Translations under genes and position numbers: made by a program
Notes under the pieces: generated by a model
Told to the model about the DNA's origin: nothing
Database searches by the model: none
The model's input: the letters and a program-made list of their open reading frames with translations, nothing else
Shown here: positions 43,640 through 52,521 of the stretch, piece by piece
Layout of the letters: each line of letters begins with the position of its first letter
Numbering within the stretch: the stretch's first letter is position 1
NCBI RefSeq assembly: GCF_030124145.1
Contig: NZ_JASKMS010000020.1
Span: 1-64,000, forward strand
Source: Streptomyces sp. 378
Lineage (GTDB): Bacteria > Actinomycetota > Actinomycetes > Streptomycetales > Streptomycetaceae
Direction: 5' to 3'
DNA: 64,000 nucleotides

Positions 43640-45139
43640 CTAGGCGACGAACGTGCGCGGCGCCTCCGCGCCCCCGACGACGCCGCTCTCCACCAGTGCC
43701 GCGGCCGCGGCCAGCCGCACGGCCGCCTCCTCGGCCACCGCACCCCCGACGGTGAACGGCAACCGCACATACCCCTCGAACGCCCCGTCCACCCCGAAGC
43801 GCGGCCCGGACGGCACGCGCACCCCGACGCGCTCCCCCGCCTCGGCCAGCCGCGAACCGGACAGCCCTCCCGTGCGCACCCAGAGCGTCAGCCCGCCCTG
43901 AGGCACCTCGAACTCCCAGTCGGGCAGCTCCCGCCGCACCGCGGCGACCAGCTCGTCCCGGTTCGCCCGGGCCTGCTCCCGCCGCACCTCCACGGCCTGC
44001 ACCCAGCCCCCGGTCCCGAACAGCCAGTTCACCGCCAGCTGTTCCAGCACCGGCGTACCGAGGTCGGCATACGCCCGCGCGGCGACCAGACTGCGGATCA
44101 CGTCCGGCGCGGCCCGCACCCACCCGATCCGCATACCGGCCCAGAAGGCCTTGCTCGCCGACCCCACCGTGATCACTGTGGACCCGGCCGGGTCGAACGC
44201 GCACACCGGCCGCGGCATCCGTACCTCCGCGTCGAGCCACAGCTCGCTCATCGTCTCGTCGGCGATCAGCACGGTCCCCGCCGACCGCGCCGCGTCCACC
44301 AGCCGCCGCCGCTGGTCCTCGTCCGCGAGCGCCCCGGTCGGGTTGTGGAAGTCGGCGACGACGTAGGCGATGCGGGGCGCTGCGTCGCGCAGGACCTGCC
44401 GCCAGCGGTCCATGTCCCAGCCGGTGAGCCCCTCCGCCATGGCGACGGGCACGAGCCGGGCCCCGGCCTCCCGCATCAGCTGGAGGATGTTGGCGTACGA
44501 GGGCGACTCGACGGCGATGCGCTCACCCCGCCCGGCGAACAGATGGCAGATGGCGTCGATCGCGCCCATCGCCCCGGTCGTCACCATGATCTGCTCGGGC
44601 ATGGTGGGAATCCCGCGCGCGGTGTACCGCTCGGCGATCATCGCCCGCAGCGCCGGCAGCCCCGCGGGATAGTCGCCGTGGGTGTGCGCGTAGGGCGGCA
44701 GTTCCTCCAGGGCGCCCTGGACGGCTCGGGTGAGCCAGGGCTCGGGGGCCGGCAGGGCGGCGCAGCCCAAGTCGATCATCGAGCCGAGTGCCTCCGGAGG
44801 CAGGGGCTCCAGTCCGCGCGCGGGCAGCGGGTTCCCGGCCGGCACCGCCGTCCAACTGCCCGCGCCGCGCCGGGACTCCAGGAACCCCTCGCTGCGCAGC
44901 GCCTCGTAGGCGGCGGCGACCGTCGTACGGCTGACGGACAGGGAGAGTGCGAGTTCACGCTCGGCGGGCAGCCGGGCGGCCACCGGGACCCGCCCTTCGA
45001 GGACCAGCAGGCGGATGCCGTCGGCGAGCGCGCGATAGGCCGGCGGCCGGCGCGTGCCGGGTCCCGCCGGTCGGTCCTGCTGGGAGCTGAGGAGCCGGGC
45101 GAGTTGCGCCGCTCCCACAGCCGAGGTCCACTCCGCCAT
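43640..45139 (-). CDS. MocR-type regulator (GntR domain fused to aminotransferase fold)
   Basis: The 499-aa protein has an N-terminal GntR winged helix (about 30-95: LPAERELALSLSVSRTTVAAAYEAL) and a fold-type I aminotransferase domain (about 120-480). The PLP lysine lies in VGSASKAFWAGMRIGW. MocR proteins sense PLP or an amino acid and control a nearby gene. Here the divergent YczE gene 100 bases away is the obvious target, a pairing known in actinobacteria. The start at 45139 follows AAGGTGG. Confidence 0.9.
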   Translation of the reverse strand: MAEWTSAVGAAQLARLLSSQQDRPAGPGTRRPPAYRALADGIRLLVLEGRVPVAARLPAERELALSLSVSRTTVAAAYEALRSEGFLESRRGAGSWTAVPAGNPLPARGLEPLPPEALGSMIDLGCAALPAPEPWLTRAVQGALEELPPYAHTHGDYPAGLPALRAMIAERYTARGIPTMPEQIMVTTGAMGAIDAICHLFAGRGERIAVESPSYANILQLMREAGARLVPVAMAEGLTGWDMDRWRQVLRDAAPRIAYVVADFHNPTGALADEDQRRRLVDAARSAGTVLIADETMSELWLDAEVRMPRPVCAFDPAGSTVITVGSASKAFWAGMRIGWVRAAPDVIRSLVAARAYADLGTPVLEQLAVNWLFGTGGWVQAVEVRREQARANRDELVAAVRRELPDWEFEVPQGGLTLWVRTGGLSGSRLAEAGERVGVRVPSGPRFGVDGAFEGYVRLPFTVGGAVAEEAAVRLAAAAALVESGVVGGAEAPRTFVA

Positions 45140-45170
45140 CGAAATCAGTCCACCTTCCCCGGATTGGCCA

Positions 45171-45189
45171 TGGATGGCCTCTCCATCCA
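45171..45189. promoter_or_regulatory. candidate MocR operator
   Basis: TGGATGG-cctct-CCATCCA is a perfect 7-base inverted repeat in the MocR-yczE divergent promoter. An additional GGCCATGGATGGCC-like symmetry lies on its left side. Several related half sites suit the flexible binding mode of MocR dimers. Confidence 0.6.
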
Positions 45190-45239
45190 AGCCACATGGT
45201 GTCATGCAGCAGTCCACTACCACCACAGGGGGGCACATC

Positions 45240-45893
45240 ATGTCCACGCGGGGGCGTCTCACCCGGCGGCTCGTCCAGCTCTACGCCGGTCTCGCGCTGT
45301 ACGGAGCGAGCTCGGCACTGCTCGTGCGCTCGGGTCTCGGTCTGGAGCCGTGGAACGTGCTGCACCAGGGCCTCGCCGAGCGGACCGGCCTGTCGATCGG
45401 CGTCGTGCTGACCCTGGTGGGCGCCGCGGTGCTGCTCGTGTGGATCCCGTTGCGCCAGCGACCGGGCCTCGGCACGATCTCCAATGTGCTGGTCATCGGC
45501 ATGGCGATGGACGCGACGCTGGTCCTGGTGCCCGACGCGCACGGTCTGACGTCGCGCGTCACGCTGCTGGTGGCGGGGATCGTCCTGAACGGGGCGGCGA
45601 CCGGCCTGTACATCGCGGCCCGCTTCGGACCCGGCCCGCGCGACGGCCTCATGACCGGACTGCACCAGCTCACGGGCGTCTCGATCCGTCTGGTCCGCAC
45701 GGGTATCGAGCTCACGGTCGTGGCGACCGGCTTCGCCCTGGGCGGCACCGTCGGGATCGGCACCCTTCTGTACGCCCTGGCGATCGGCCCGCTCGCACAG
45801 GTCTTCCTGCGCGTGTTCGCCGTCCCCCCGGCATCCTCCGGCAGCACGGCCGTTGCCCTCGCTCAACCCCGAGGGGCGATACTGCGTCCGTGA
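45240..45893 (+). CDS. YczE/YitT-type membrane protein
   Basis: The 217-aa protein has about five membrane helices and the family segments GLEPWNVLHQGLAERTG and GPGPRDGLMTGLHQLTG, diagnostic of the YczE group. The function of the family is not firmly known; export or regulation linked to vitamin B6 or amino-acid metabolism is suspected from its MocR partner. The start at 45240 follows AGGGGGG. Its stop overlaps the GTG of the GDPD gene. Confidence 0.85.
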   Translation: MSTRGRLTRRLVQLYAGLALYGASSALLVRSGLGLEPWNVLHQGLAERTGLSIGVVLTLVGAAVLLVWIPLRQRPGLGTISNVLVIGMAMDATLVLVPDAHGLTSRVTLLVAGIVLNGAATGLYIAARFGPGPRDGLMTGLHQLTGVSIRLVRTGIELTVVATGFALGGTVGIGTLLYALAIGPLAQVFLRVFAVPPASSGSTAVALAQPRGAILRP

Positions 45894-46657
45894 CCCCGCG
45901 GATACGCCACCCCTACCTCGACCATCCCGGCCCGATCGCCTTCGCCCACCGGGGCGGGGCCGCGGACGGGCTGGAGAACACCGTGCGGCAGTTCCGGTGT
46001 GCCGTGGAGGCCGGCTACCGGTACATCGAGACCGACGTCCACACCACCCGGGACGGCAGGCTCGTCGCCTTCCACGACGCGACGCTGGACCGGGTGACGG
46101 ACGGGGCGGGCCGGATCGCCGACCTGCCGTGGCAGGAGGTGCGGCAGGCGCGCGTGGCGGGCGAGGAACCGCTCCCCCTCTTCGAGGAACTCCTGGAGAC
46201 CTTCCCCGACGTGCGCTGGAACGTGGACGTCAAGGCGGAGGCGGCCCTGCTGCCCTTCCTGGACCTGGTCGGGCGGACGGACTCCTGGGACCGGATCTGC
46301 CTCGGCTCGTTCTCCGAGGCCCGTGTGGTGCGTGCCCAGCGGCTGGCCGGCCCGCGTCTGGCCACGTCGTACGGCACGCGGGGTGTGCTCAACCTGCGCC
46401 TGCGCTCCTGGGGGCTGCCGGCGGCGGTGCGCCGCTCGGCGGTGGCCGCGCAGGTCCCCGAGATCCAGTCCGGCATCCAGGTTGTGGACGGGCGCTTCGT
46501 GCGCGCCGCCCATGCGCGAGGGCTGCAGGTCCACGTGTGGACGGTCAACGAGGCCGAGAGCATGCACCGGCTCCTGGACCTGGGCGTGGATGGCATCATG
46601 ACCGATCACATCGACACGTTGCGCAAGGTCATGGAGGACCGCGGCGTCTGGGTCTGA
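45890..46657 (+). CDS. glycerophosphodiester phosphodiesterase
   Basis: The 255-aa protein has the GDPD motifs AFAHRGGAADGLENT (catalytic His and metal Glu), ETDVHTTRDGRLVAFHDATLDR and the C-terminal VHVWTVNEAE plus GVDGIMTDHID. It splits deacylated phospholipids into glycerol 3-phosphate and an alcohol. No signal peptide is seen. The GTG start at 45890 overlaps the yczE stop by four bases. Its product would feed the same pool as GlpK in this window. Confidence 0.93.
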   Translation: MTPRIRHPYLDHPGPIAFAHRGGAADGLENTVRQFRCAVEAGYRYIETDVHTTRDGRLVAFHDATLDRVTDGAGRIADLPWQEVRQARVAGEEPLPLFEELLETFPDVRWNVDVKAEAALLPFLDLVGRTDSWDRICLGSFSEARVVRAQRLAGPRLATSYGTRGVLNLRLRSWGLPAAVRRSAVAAQVPEIQSGIQVVDGRFVRAAHARGLQVHVWTVNEAESMHRLLDLGVDGIMTDHIDTLRKVMEDRGVWV

Positions 46658-46706
46658 GGTCCCGGGTCCGTCCCCCACGCGCGTTCACGGGGAAGCGAGG
46701 GCACGG

Positions 46707-48053
46707 GTGGGTCAGGACACCGTGCGGACACCACCGGCCGACGGGGCCGCGGAGCTGAGGCGCGAGCAGCGCGGCTGGTACGTCTACGACTGGGCCTGCT
46801 CCGTCTACTCGACGAGCGTGCTCACCGTGTTCCTGGGCCCCTATCTCACCTCGGTCGCCAAGTCGGCGGCCGACGCCGACGGGTACGTCCACCCCCTCGG
46901 CATACCGGTGCGGGCCGGCTCCTTCTTCGCCTACTCGGTGTCCTTGTCGGTGATCGTGGCCGTGCTGGTGATGCCCCTGGTGGGTGCGGCCGCCGACCGC
47001 ACCGGCCGCAAGAAGCCCCTCCTCGCGGCCGCCGCCTACACCGGCGCCACGGCGACGGCGGCCATGTTCTTCCTGGACGGCGACCGCTACCTGCTCGGCG
47101 GCGTCCTCCTGATCGTGGCGAACGCCGCACAGTCGGTGGCGATGATGCTCTACAACTCCTACCTGCCGCAGATCGCCCCGCCCGAGCAGCGGGACGCGGT
47201 CTCCTCCCGCGGCTGGGCCTTCGGTTACGCCGCCGGCTCGCTGGTTCTCGTCGCCAATCTGGTGCTCTACACCGGCCACGAAGGTTTCGGGCTCTCCGAG
47301 AGCGCGGCGGTCCGCATCTGCCTGGCGTCGGCCGGGCTGTGGTGGGGCGCGTTCGCCCTCGTCCCGCTGCGGCGGCTGCGCGATCGCCGGACCGCCGGCC
47401 GGGAGGCGGCCCTCCCCGGCTTCCGGCAGCTCGCGGCGACCATCCGCGACATGCGCCGCCACCCGCTCACCCTGGCCTTCCTGCTCGCGTACCTGGTCTA
47501 CAACGACGGCATCCAGACGGTGATCTCCCAGGCCTCGGTCTACGGCTCCGAGGAGCTCGGCCTCGGTCAGTCCACCCTCATCGGCGCGGTCCTGCTGGTG
47601 CAGGTGCTGGCGGTGGCGGGCGCACTGACCATGGGCCGGCTGGCCCGGGTGTACGGGGCCAAACGCACGATCCTCGGCTCGCTGGTCGCATGGACGGTGA
47701 CGCTGGCGGCCGGGTATTTCCTGCCGGCCGGGGCGCCGGTGTGGTTCTTCGTCCTGGCCGCCGGGATCGGACTGGTCCTCGGCGGCAGCCAGGCGCTGTC
47801 CCGGTCCCTGTTCTCCCATCTGGTCCCGGCCGGCAAGGAGGCCGAATACTTCTCGGCATACGAGGTGAGCGACCGCGGCATGAGCTGGCTGGGACCGCTG
47901 CTGTTCGGGATCACCTATCAGCTGACCGGGAGCTATCGGGACGCGATCATCTCGCTGGTGGCGTTCTTCGTGCTCGGGTTCGGCCTGCTCGCACGGGTTC
48001 CGGTGCGGCGTGCGATCGCCGAAGCGGGGAACCCGGTTCCGGACAGGATTTAG
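46707..48053 (+). CDS. UMF1/Atg22-type MFS transporter
   Basis: The 448-aa protein has 12 predicted membrane helices. The N-terminal block GWYVYDWACSVYSTSVLTVFLGPYL is typical of the UMF1 group of MFS proteins (Atg22-related), which export amino acids or small metabolites. The GTG start at 46707 follows GGAAGCGAGG. The substrate is unknown. It is 49 bases after the GDPD gene and may share its transcript. Confidence 0.86.
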   Translation: MGQDTVRTPPADGAAELRREQRGWYVYDWACSVYSTSVLTVFLGPYLTSVAKSAADADGYVHPLGIPVRAGSFFAYSVSLSVIVAVLVMPLVGAAADRTGRKKPLLAAAAYTGATATAAMFFLDGDRYLLGGVLLIVANAAQSVAMMLYNSYLPQIAPPEQRDAVSSRGWAFGYAAGSLVLVANLVLYTGHEGFGLSESAAVRICLASAGLWWGAFALVPLRRLRDRRTAGREAALPGFRQLAATIRDMRRHPLTLAFLLAYLVYNDGIQTVISQASVYGSEELGLGQSTLIGAVLLVQVLAVAGALTMGRLARVYGAKRTILGSLVAWTVTLAAGYFLPAGAPVWFFVLAAGIGLVLGGSQALSRSLFSHLVPAGKEAEYFSAYEVSDRGMSWLGPLLFGITYQLTGSYRDAIISLVAFFVLGFGLLARVPVRRAIAEAGNPVPDRI

Positions 48054-48231
48054 CACTGAACACGAAAGGGCTGTAGTGTACGCGTTTGGCCTGCCAGGCG
48101 GACCGTTACTGCGCGTCAAAGATGTCGAAACGCTGGGTTGTATCTGGTAGCAGATGTGACAAACCGGGCGCTGGTGGGTACAACAAGGGCGGCTACGACG
48201 GCGACGCATGACCCGGAACGGGACTCGGAAC

Positions 48232-48258
48232 GGGAATCTTTACCGCCGACCGGACGTT
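48232..48258 (+). promoter_or_regulatory. sigma-R-type promoter of rbpA
   Basis: GGGAAT (48232-48237) and GTT (48256-48258) are separated by 18 bases, a full match to the sigma-R consensus GGGAAT-N18-GTT. rbpA of S. coelicolor is an established sigma-R target induced by thiol oxidation. Transcription would start about 55 bases before the ATG. Confidence 0.88.
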
Positions 48259-48319
48259 GACCGGATGACGACGACAGCGACACCTGTCCTGTGGGCGACA
48301 AGCCCGGGAGGCACGATTC

Positions 48320-48694
48320 ATGAGTGAGCGAGCTCTTCGCGGCACGCGCCTCGTGGTGACCAGCTACGAGACGGACCGCGGCATCGACCTGGCCCCGCGC
48401 CAGGCCGTGGAGTACGCATGCGAGAAGGGGCACCGCTTCGAGATGCCCTTCTCGGTCGAGGCGGAGATCCCGCCGGAGTGGGAGTGCAAGGTCTGTGGGG
48501 CCCAGGCACTCCTCGTGGACGGCGATGTCCCTGAAGAAAAGAAGGGCAAGCCCGCGCGTACGCATTGGGACATGCTGATGGAGCGGCGCACCCGTGAGGA
48601 ACTCGAAGAGGTCCTCGAGGAGCGCCTGGCGGTTCTGCGCTCCGGTGCGATGAACATCGCTGTTCATCCCCGCGACAGCCGCAAGTCGGCATAG
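48320..48694 (+). CDS. rbpA: RNA polymerase-binding protein RbpA
   Basis: The 124-aa protein binds RNA polymerase and the principal sigma factor and stabilises the open promoter complex. The zinc site Cys34, His38, Cys56, Cys59 is present (ACEKGH ... ECKVCG), and the C-terminal sigma-interacting helix begins TREELEEVLEERLAVLR. It is specific to actinobacteria. The ATG has GGGAGG 9 bases before it. A sigma-R promoter lies at 48232-48258 and a strong terminator follows. Confidence 0.97.
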   Translation: MSERALRGTRLVVTSYETDRGIDLAPRQAVEYACEKGHRFEMPFSVEAEIPPEWECKVCGAQALLVDGDVPEEKKGKPARTHWDMLMERRTREELEEVLEERLAVLRSGAMNIAVHPRDSRKSA

Positions 48695-48731
48695 TCCCTC
48701 CAGGGTCTGGCCGAAGTAACAGCGCATCAGT

Positions 48732-48774
48732 AAGACCGCGGGCGCCGTACGAGATGTACGGCGCCCGCGGTCTT
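48732..48774. terminator. 19-bp perfect bidirectional terminator between rbpA and fxsA
   Basis: AAGACCGCGGGCGCCGTAC (48732-48750) and GTACGGCGCCCGCGGTCTT (48756-48774) pair without mismatch around the loop GAGAT. The A run on one side and T run on the other serve both convergent genes. Confidence 0.95.
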
Positions 48775-48819
48775 CCGCGTGTCCGGGCCCGGTGCCGGAC
48801 CGGCTGGGCCCGGGGTGGC

Positions 48820-49386
48820 TCAGTGGGCCAACGGCGGCCGCGGGGCGTCCCCCGGCTCGTCCCTGATGACCTCGCCCTGGACGACCTTGCCGTCGGGCTG
48901 GTGCATACGCGCCTGGTGGAACGCGCCGCCCAGGGTGCCCGGGCGGGCCTCCCTGAGCTTGCGTTCGACAGTACGCTCGGCGGAGCGGCTCACGGCCTTC
49001 TGCACCGGCGGCAGCAGCATGAGCAGGCCCACCGCGTCCGACATCAGGCCCGGGATCATCAGGAGCAGGCCGCCCAGCATCATCAGGCCGTTGCCCTCGC
49101 TGCCCGGCCGGGCCGCCTCGGGCATCACACCGCTCTGCTGCTGTTGCAGCGCCTCGGAGAGCTTGCGGAAGGCCCGCCGGCCGGCCCGCTTGATGACGAC
49201 GGAGCCGAGAACGAGACCCGCCAGCAGGACGAGGAGGACCACCAGCCCGTTGGTCGCCCCCGCGACCAGCGTGAGCAGCCAGATCTCCAGCACCAGCCAC
49301 ACGGCGAGGCCCAGCGGCAGGAGCGTGCGCAGCCGGGAGCGCCTGGGCCGGGCGGGGGACGGAGGGGTCTGAGCGCCAGTCGTCAT
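48820..49386 (-). CDS. fxsA: FxsA-family membrane protein
   Basis: The 188-aa protein has three to four membrane helices (about 22-42, 46-64, 98-125) and the FxsA core LEIWLLTLVAGATNGLVVLL with LLLMIPGLMSDAVGLLMLLPPV. In E. coli FxsA overproduction relieves exclusion of phage T7 by the F plasmid; the role in actinobacteria is unknown. The start at 49386 gives a normal length. It is convergent with rbpA. Confidence 0.9.
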   Translation of the reverse strand: MTTGAQTPPSPARPRRSRLRTLLPLGLAVWLVLEIWLLTLVAGATNGLVVLLVLLAGLVLGSVVIKRAGRRAFRKLSEALQQQQSGVMPEAARPGSEGNGLMMLGGLLLMIPGLMSDAVGLLMLLPPVQKAVSRSAERTVERKLREARPGTLGGAFHQARMHQPDGKVVQGEVIRDEPGDAPRPPLAH

Positions 49387-49477
49387 GCCTCCAGTGTGCC
49401 TGGCCCCGGCTCAGCGCGGCATAAGGCCGCCATCAGCTGATTCTGTGAGCGGTGGCCCGGGAAGGGACCGGACGGCG

Positions 49478-50281
49478 CTACGGCTTCGACGGCTTTCCGG
49501 AGCGCCCCGTGACCTTGCCGACCCGCTCCCCCACCCCCCACGCCGTGACGCGCCACAGCGCCTCGACGAGGATGTCGCGGCTCATCTTGGAGTCGCCGAG
49601 TTCCCGCTCGACGAAGGTGATGGGCACCTCGATCACGTGGTAGCCGGCCTTGACCGAACGGCGGGCGAGGTCCACCTGGAAGCAGTACCCCTGGGAGGCG
49701 ACCTCGTCGAGGCCGAGTCCCTCCAGGGTCTCGCGGCGGAAGGCACGGTAGCCGCCGGTGATGTCGCGCAGCGGCAGATCGAGCGCCAGCCGGGAGTAGA
49801 GGCTGCCGCCCCGGGAGATCACCTCGCGGGACTTCGGCCAGTTCACCACCCGGCCGCCCGGCACCCAGCGCGACCCCAGCACCAGGTCGGCGCTCTTCAG
49901 GGCGGTGAGCAGACGGGGCAGTTCCTCGGGCTGGTGGGAGCCGTCGGCGTCCATCTCGATCAGCACGCCGTAGTCCCGCTCCAGGCCCCAGCGGAAGCCC
50001 GCGAGGTAGGCGGCGCCCAGGCCCTCCTTGCCCTTGCGGTGCAGCACGTGGACGTGGTCGTCCTCGACGGTCAGCTCGTCGGCCAGCTTGCCCGTGCCGT
50101 CGGGGCTGTTGTCGTCGGCCACGAGCACATGCGCCTCGGGGACGGCCTTGCGCACCCGGCCGACGATGCTCTTGATGTTCTCCGCCTCGTTGTAGGTCGG
50201 GATGATCACCAAGGCCGTGCCGAGCGGGCCGAACTTCCTCCCCTGGGCCCCCGCCGCGAGGGTTCCGTCGCCGTCGTTCAC
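49478..50281 (-). CDS. ppm1: polyprenol-phosphate mannosyltransferase
   Basis: The 267-aa GT2 enzyme moves mannose from GDP-mannose to polyprenyl phosphate, the donor for protein O-mannosylation and mannolipids. The motifs VIIPTYNEAENI, VADDNSPDGT and the metal-binding DAD in LIEMDADGSHQPEE are clear. In S. coelicolor Ppm1 is needed for glycosylation of the phage phiC31 receptor. No membrane helices are fused, as in the Streptomyces form. The GTG start at 50281 follows AAGGGGC and overlaps the stop of a six-codon mini-ORF. Confidence 0.93.
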   Translation of the reverse strand: MNDGDGTLAAGAQGRKFGPLGTALVIIPTYNEAENIKSIVGRVRKAVPEAHVLVADDNSPDGTGKLADELTVEDDHVHVLHRKGKEGLGAAYLAGFRWGLERDYGVLIEMDADGSHQPEELPRLLTALKSADLVLGSRWVPGGRVVNWPKSREVISRGGSLYSRLALDLPLRDITGGYRAFRRETLEGLGLDEVASQGYCFQVDLARRSVKAGYHVIEVPITFVERELGDSKMSRDILVEALWRVTAWGVGERVGKVTGRSGKPSKP

Positions 50282-50813
50282 TACTGCCCCTTCATGTCCA
50301 TACGCAGAGGTCCACCATAGTGGGCCCGGCCTGCACCGACATGACAGGACGTTCGAATCGTGGTGTCGAATCCGCAAGACGCGGGGGAGAACGCGCTTCC
50401 GGGTGCGCATACGGCGGATGGGGGCCCGGCGCCCTTCGGGCCGGCCTGGGATCCGCCGGCTGCGGATCGACCGAAAGCCGTTGTCTACTGAGCGCCCGGG
50501 CCCCACCCGGGTCACACCTCCCCGACCGGCCGGAACGTTCCCTCGGCGCTGCGCCGGCCTGAGCCTGGCTCCCAGTGGCGGTGCTCCGGTGCGGCACACC
50601 GTCCCTGACCCGGCGGCGCCGCGGCGAGTGCTCGGACGTTCCCCGGTCGGGCGTCCGGTGGTGGACTCCGCCGAACCTACCGGCCTCCTCCGGCCGCCTG
50701 TCAACAGCCGTTCGAGCTGCGCATCTTCCGGCAAGGACCTGGTCAGCGCGGAGGATACGCAGGTCGCACGCCGGGGGCGCGGCGCACGGCTTCAAGCGCG
50801 CCACCCCCGTACA
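50282..50813. other. 532-base region upstream of ppm1 without a convincing gene
   Basis: Open frames exist on both strands but none shows host codon bias with a ribosome-binding site. The left end holds the ppm1 leader with the mini-ORF at 50281-50301. A GC-rich imperfect hairpin (GGCGCCC-ttc-GGGC) lies near 50428-50442. The region separates ppm1 from the amidohydrolase gene on the same strand. Confidence 0.5.
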
Positions 50814-52415
50814 TCACTCGCCCGGCCGTACGAAGACCGTGCGTCCGCCCACCACGGTGCGCAGGCAGACGGGCAGGTCGCGGCCAGGAGTCAGGTCGGG
50901 CAGACCGGGCGTGCCGGAACGGGGATCCGTCGACCAGCGCGCGACGCGGTCGTCCGGGGCCTGCACGACGAGTTCGCCGGTGCGCCAGACGGCGTAGTCG
51001 GCCGGGGCGCCCGGGACCAGAACGCCCGCGTCGTCCCGTCCGACGGCCCGCCAGCCGCCGCGCGTGTGCGCCGTGAACGCTGCGCGCACGGAGACGCGGT
51101 GCTCCGGTGTGCGGTGGAAGGCGGCGGCCCGGACCGTGCCCCACGGATCGAGCGGGGTGACCGGGCTGTCGGAGCCGAAGGCGAGCGGGACACCGGCGCG
51201 CAGCAGGGCCGCGAAGGGGTTCAGGGCGCGGGCCCGTTCGACGCCCAGGCGCTGCGCGTACATGCCCTCCTCGCCACCCCACAGGGCGTCGAAGGCGGGC
51301 TGCACCGAAGCGGTGAGGCCGAGTTCGGCGAAGGCGGCGACACTCTCCGGGGTGAGCATCTCGGCGTGCTCGACGCGGTGGCGGGCGGCCCGGATCCGGG
51401 CGAGGCCGAGCTTGTCGGCGGCGGCGCGCACGCCCTCCACCACGGCGTCCACGGCCGCGTCGCCGATGGCGTGGAACCCGGCCTGCAGGCCCTCCTCGGT
51501 GCAGGCCACGACGTGCGCCGCGACCGCGGCGGCGTCCAGATAGGCGATGCCGGTGTCCCCGGAGTCGGCGTACGGCTGGTGCAGGCAGGCCGTGTGGGAG
51601 CCGAGGGCGCCGTCGACGAACAGGTCCCCCGCGGCTCCGGCCGCGCCCAGCTCGCGGGCCTTGGCGACATCCTGTTCGGCCCAGTAGCCGACGACACGCG
51701 GTCCGGGTTCCGCCGCGGCGAGGCGCAGCAGGCCGGTGAAGTCGTCCTCGGAGGAGATCTCGGGCCCGGCGCACTCGTGAAGCGTGCCGATGCCGAGCGA
51801 GACGGCGTGCGCGAGGGCGGCGCGCTGTGCCTCGGTGCGCTGCTGGGGGGTGACGGCCGCGAAGGCGGCGGCCCGCACGGCGTGATGGGCGCCGGCGGTG
51901 AGCGGGCCGTCCTCACGGGTGACCTCGGGAACCAGGTCGAGCAGGGCGGTGCTCACCACCGCCGAGTGGACGTCGATCCGGCTGAGGTAGAGGGGCCGGT
52001 GCCCGGTGGCCTCGTCGAGTTCGGCCCGCGCCGGGGGCCGGCCGCCGGGCCAGCGGGCGGCGTCCCAGCCGTGCCCGAGCAGCACGCGGTCCTCCGGGCG
52101 GGCGGCGGCGAAGTCCCGTACGAGGGCGAGGGCGGCTTCGAGGGAGGGGGCGCCCGACAGGTCGAGACCGGTCAGGGCGAGCCCGGTGGCAGTGGTGTGC
52201 ACATGCGCATCGGTGAATGCCGGGGTCACCAGGGCCCCGTCGAGGTCGATCACCTCGTCGACGCCGTCGGCGAAGGCGTCAGCGGCTCCCTCGGACCCCA
52301 CCCACGCGACCTGTCCCCGCTCCACGACCATCGCGGTGGCGAAGGGATCGGCGGGGCTGTGCACCTCGCCACGGCGGAGCAGAACGGTCTTCGGCGGCAC
52401 ACTGGACTCACTCAT
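50814..52415 (-). CDS. amidohydrolase family 3 protein (YtcJ-like)
   Basis: The 533-aa protein is a metal-dependent TIM-barrel hydrolase. The N-terminal metal motif is FTDAHVHTT, followed by LGHGWD; later ligands lie in FHAIGDAAVDAV, RVEHAEML and the closing AFGSDSPVTPLDPW. The family acts on C-N bonds such as in N-substituted formamides, but the substrate here is unknown. The start at 52415 gives MSESSVPPKTVLLRRGEV. It lies 106 bases after the Lrp gene on the same strand. Confidence 0.9.
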   Translation of the reverse strand: MSESSVPPKTVLLRRGEVHSPADPFATAMVVERGQVAWVGSEGAADAFADGVDEVIDLDGALVTPAFTDAHVHTTATGLALTGLDLSGAPSLEAALALVRDFAAARPEDRVLLGHGWDAARWPGGRPPARAELDEATGHRPLYLSRIDVHSAVVSTALLDLVPEVTREDGPLTAGAHHAVRAAAFAAVTPQQRTEAQRAALAHAVSLGIGTLHECAGPEISSEDDFTGLLRLAAAEPGPRVVGYWAEQDVAKARELGAAGAAGDLFVDGALGSHTACLHQPYADSGDTGIAYLDAAAVAAHVVACTEEGLQAGFHAIGDAAVDAVVEGVRAAADKLGLARIRAARHRVEHAEMLTPESVAAFAELGLTASVQPAFDALWGGEEGMYAQRLGVERARALNPFAALLRAGVPLAFGSDSPVTPLDPWGTVRAAAFHRTPEHRVSVRAAFTAHTRGGWRAVGRDDAGVLVPGAPADYAVWRTGELVVQAPDDRVARWSTDPRSGTPGLPDLTPGRDLPVCLRTVVGGRTVFVRPGE

Positions 52416-52444
52416 GGAGCACAGTCTCACAGGCCGCCCTTCGA

Positions 52445-52461
52445 CGCCCCGCAAAGGGGCG
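52445..52461. repeat. dispersed Streptomyces-type hairpin element
   Basis: CGCCCC-gcaaa-GGGGCG followed by CGGGACC resembles a short intergenic hairpin (CCCCGCAAGGGGCGCGGGG type) that I know to be common in Streptomyces genomes. A second G/C palindrome, GCGGCTCCGCCGC, follows at 52480-52492. Confidence 0.55.
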
Positions 52462-52521
52462 CGGGACCATGTCGAGGTGCGGCTCCGCCGCGCGGGCCCC
52501 GCGGGCCGCGGTACCGACCGG

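Noticed and set aside
50292-50804. 170-codon leftward frame upstream of ppm1
   Set aside because: Arg/Pro-rich, with no recognisable motif, no ribosome-binding site and weak codon bias.
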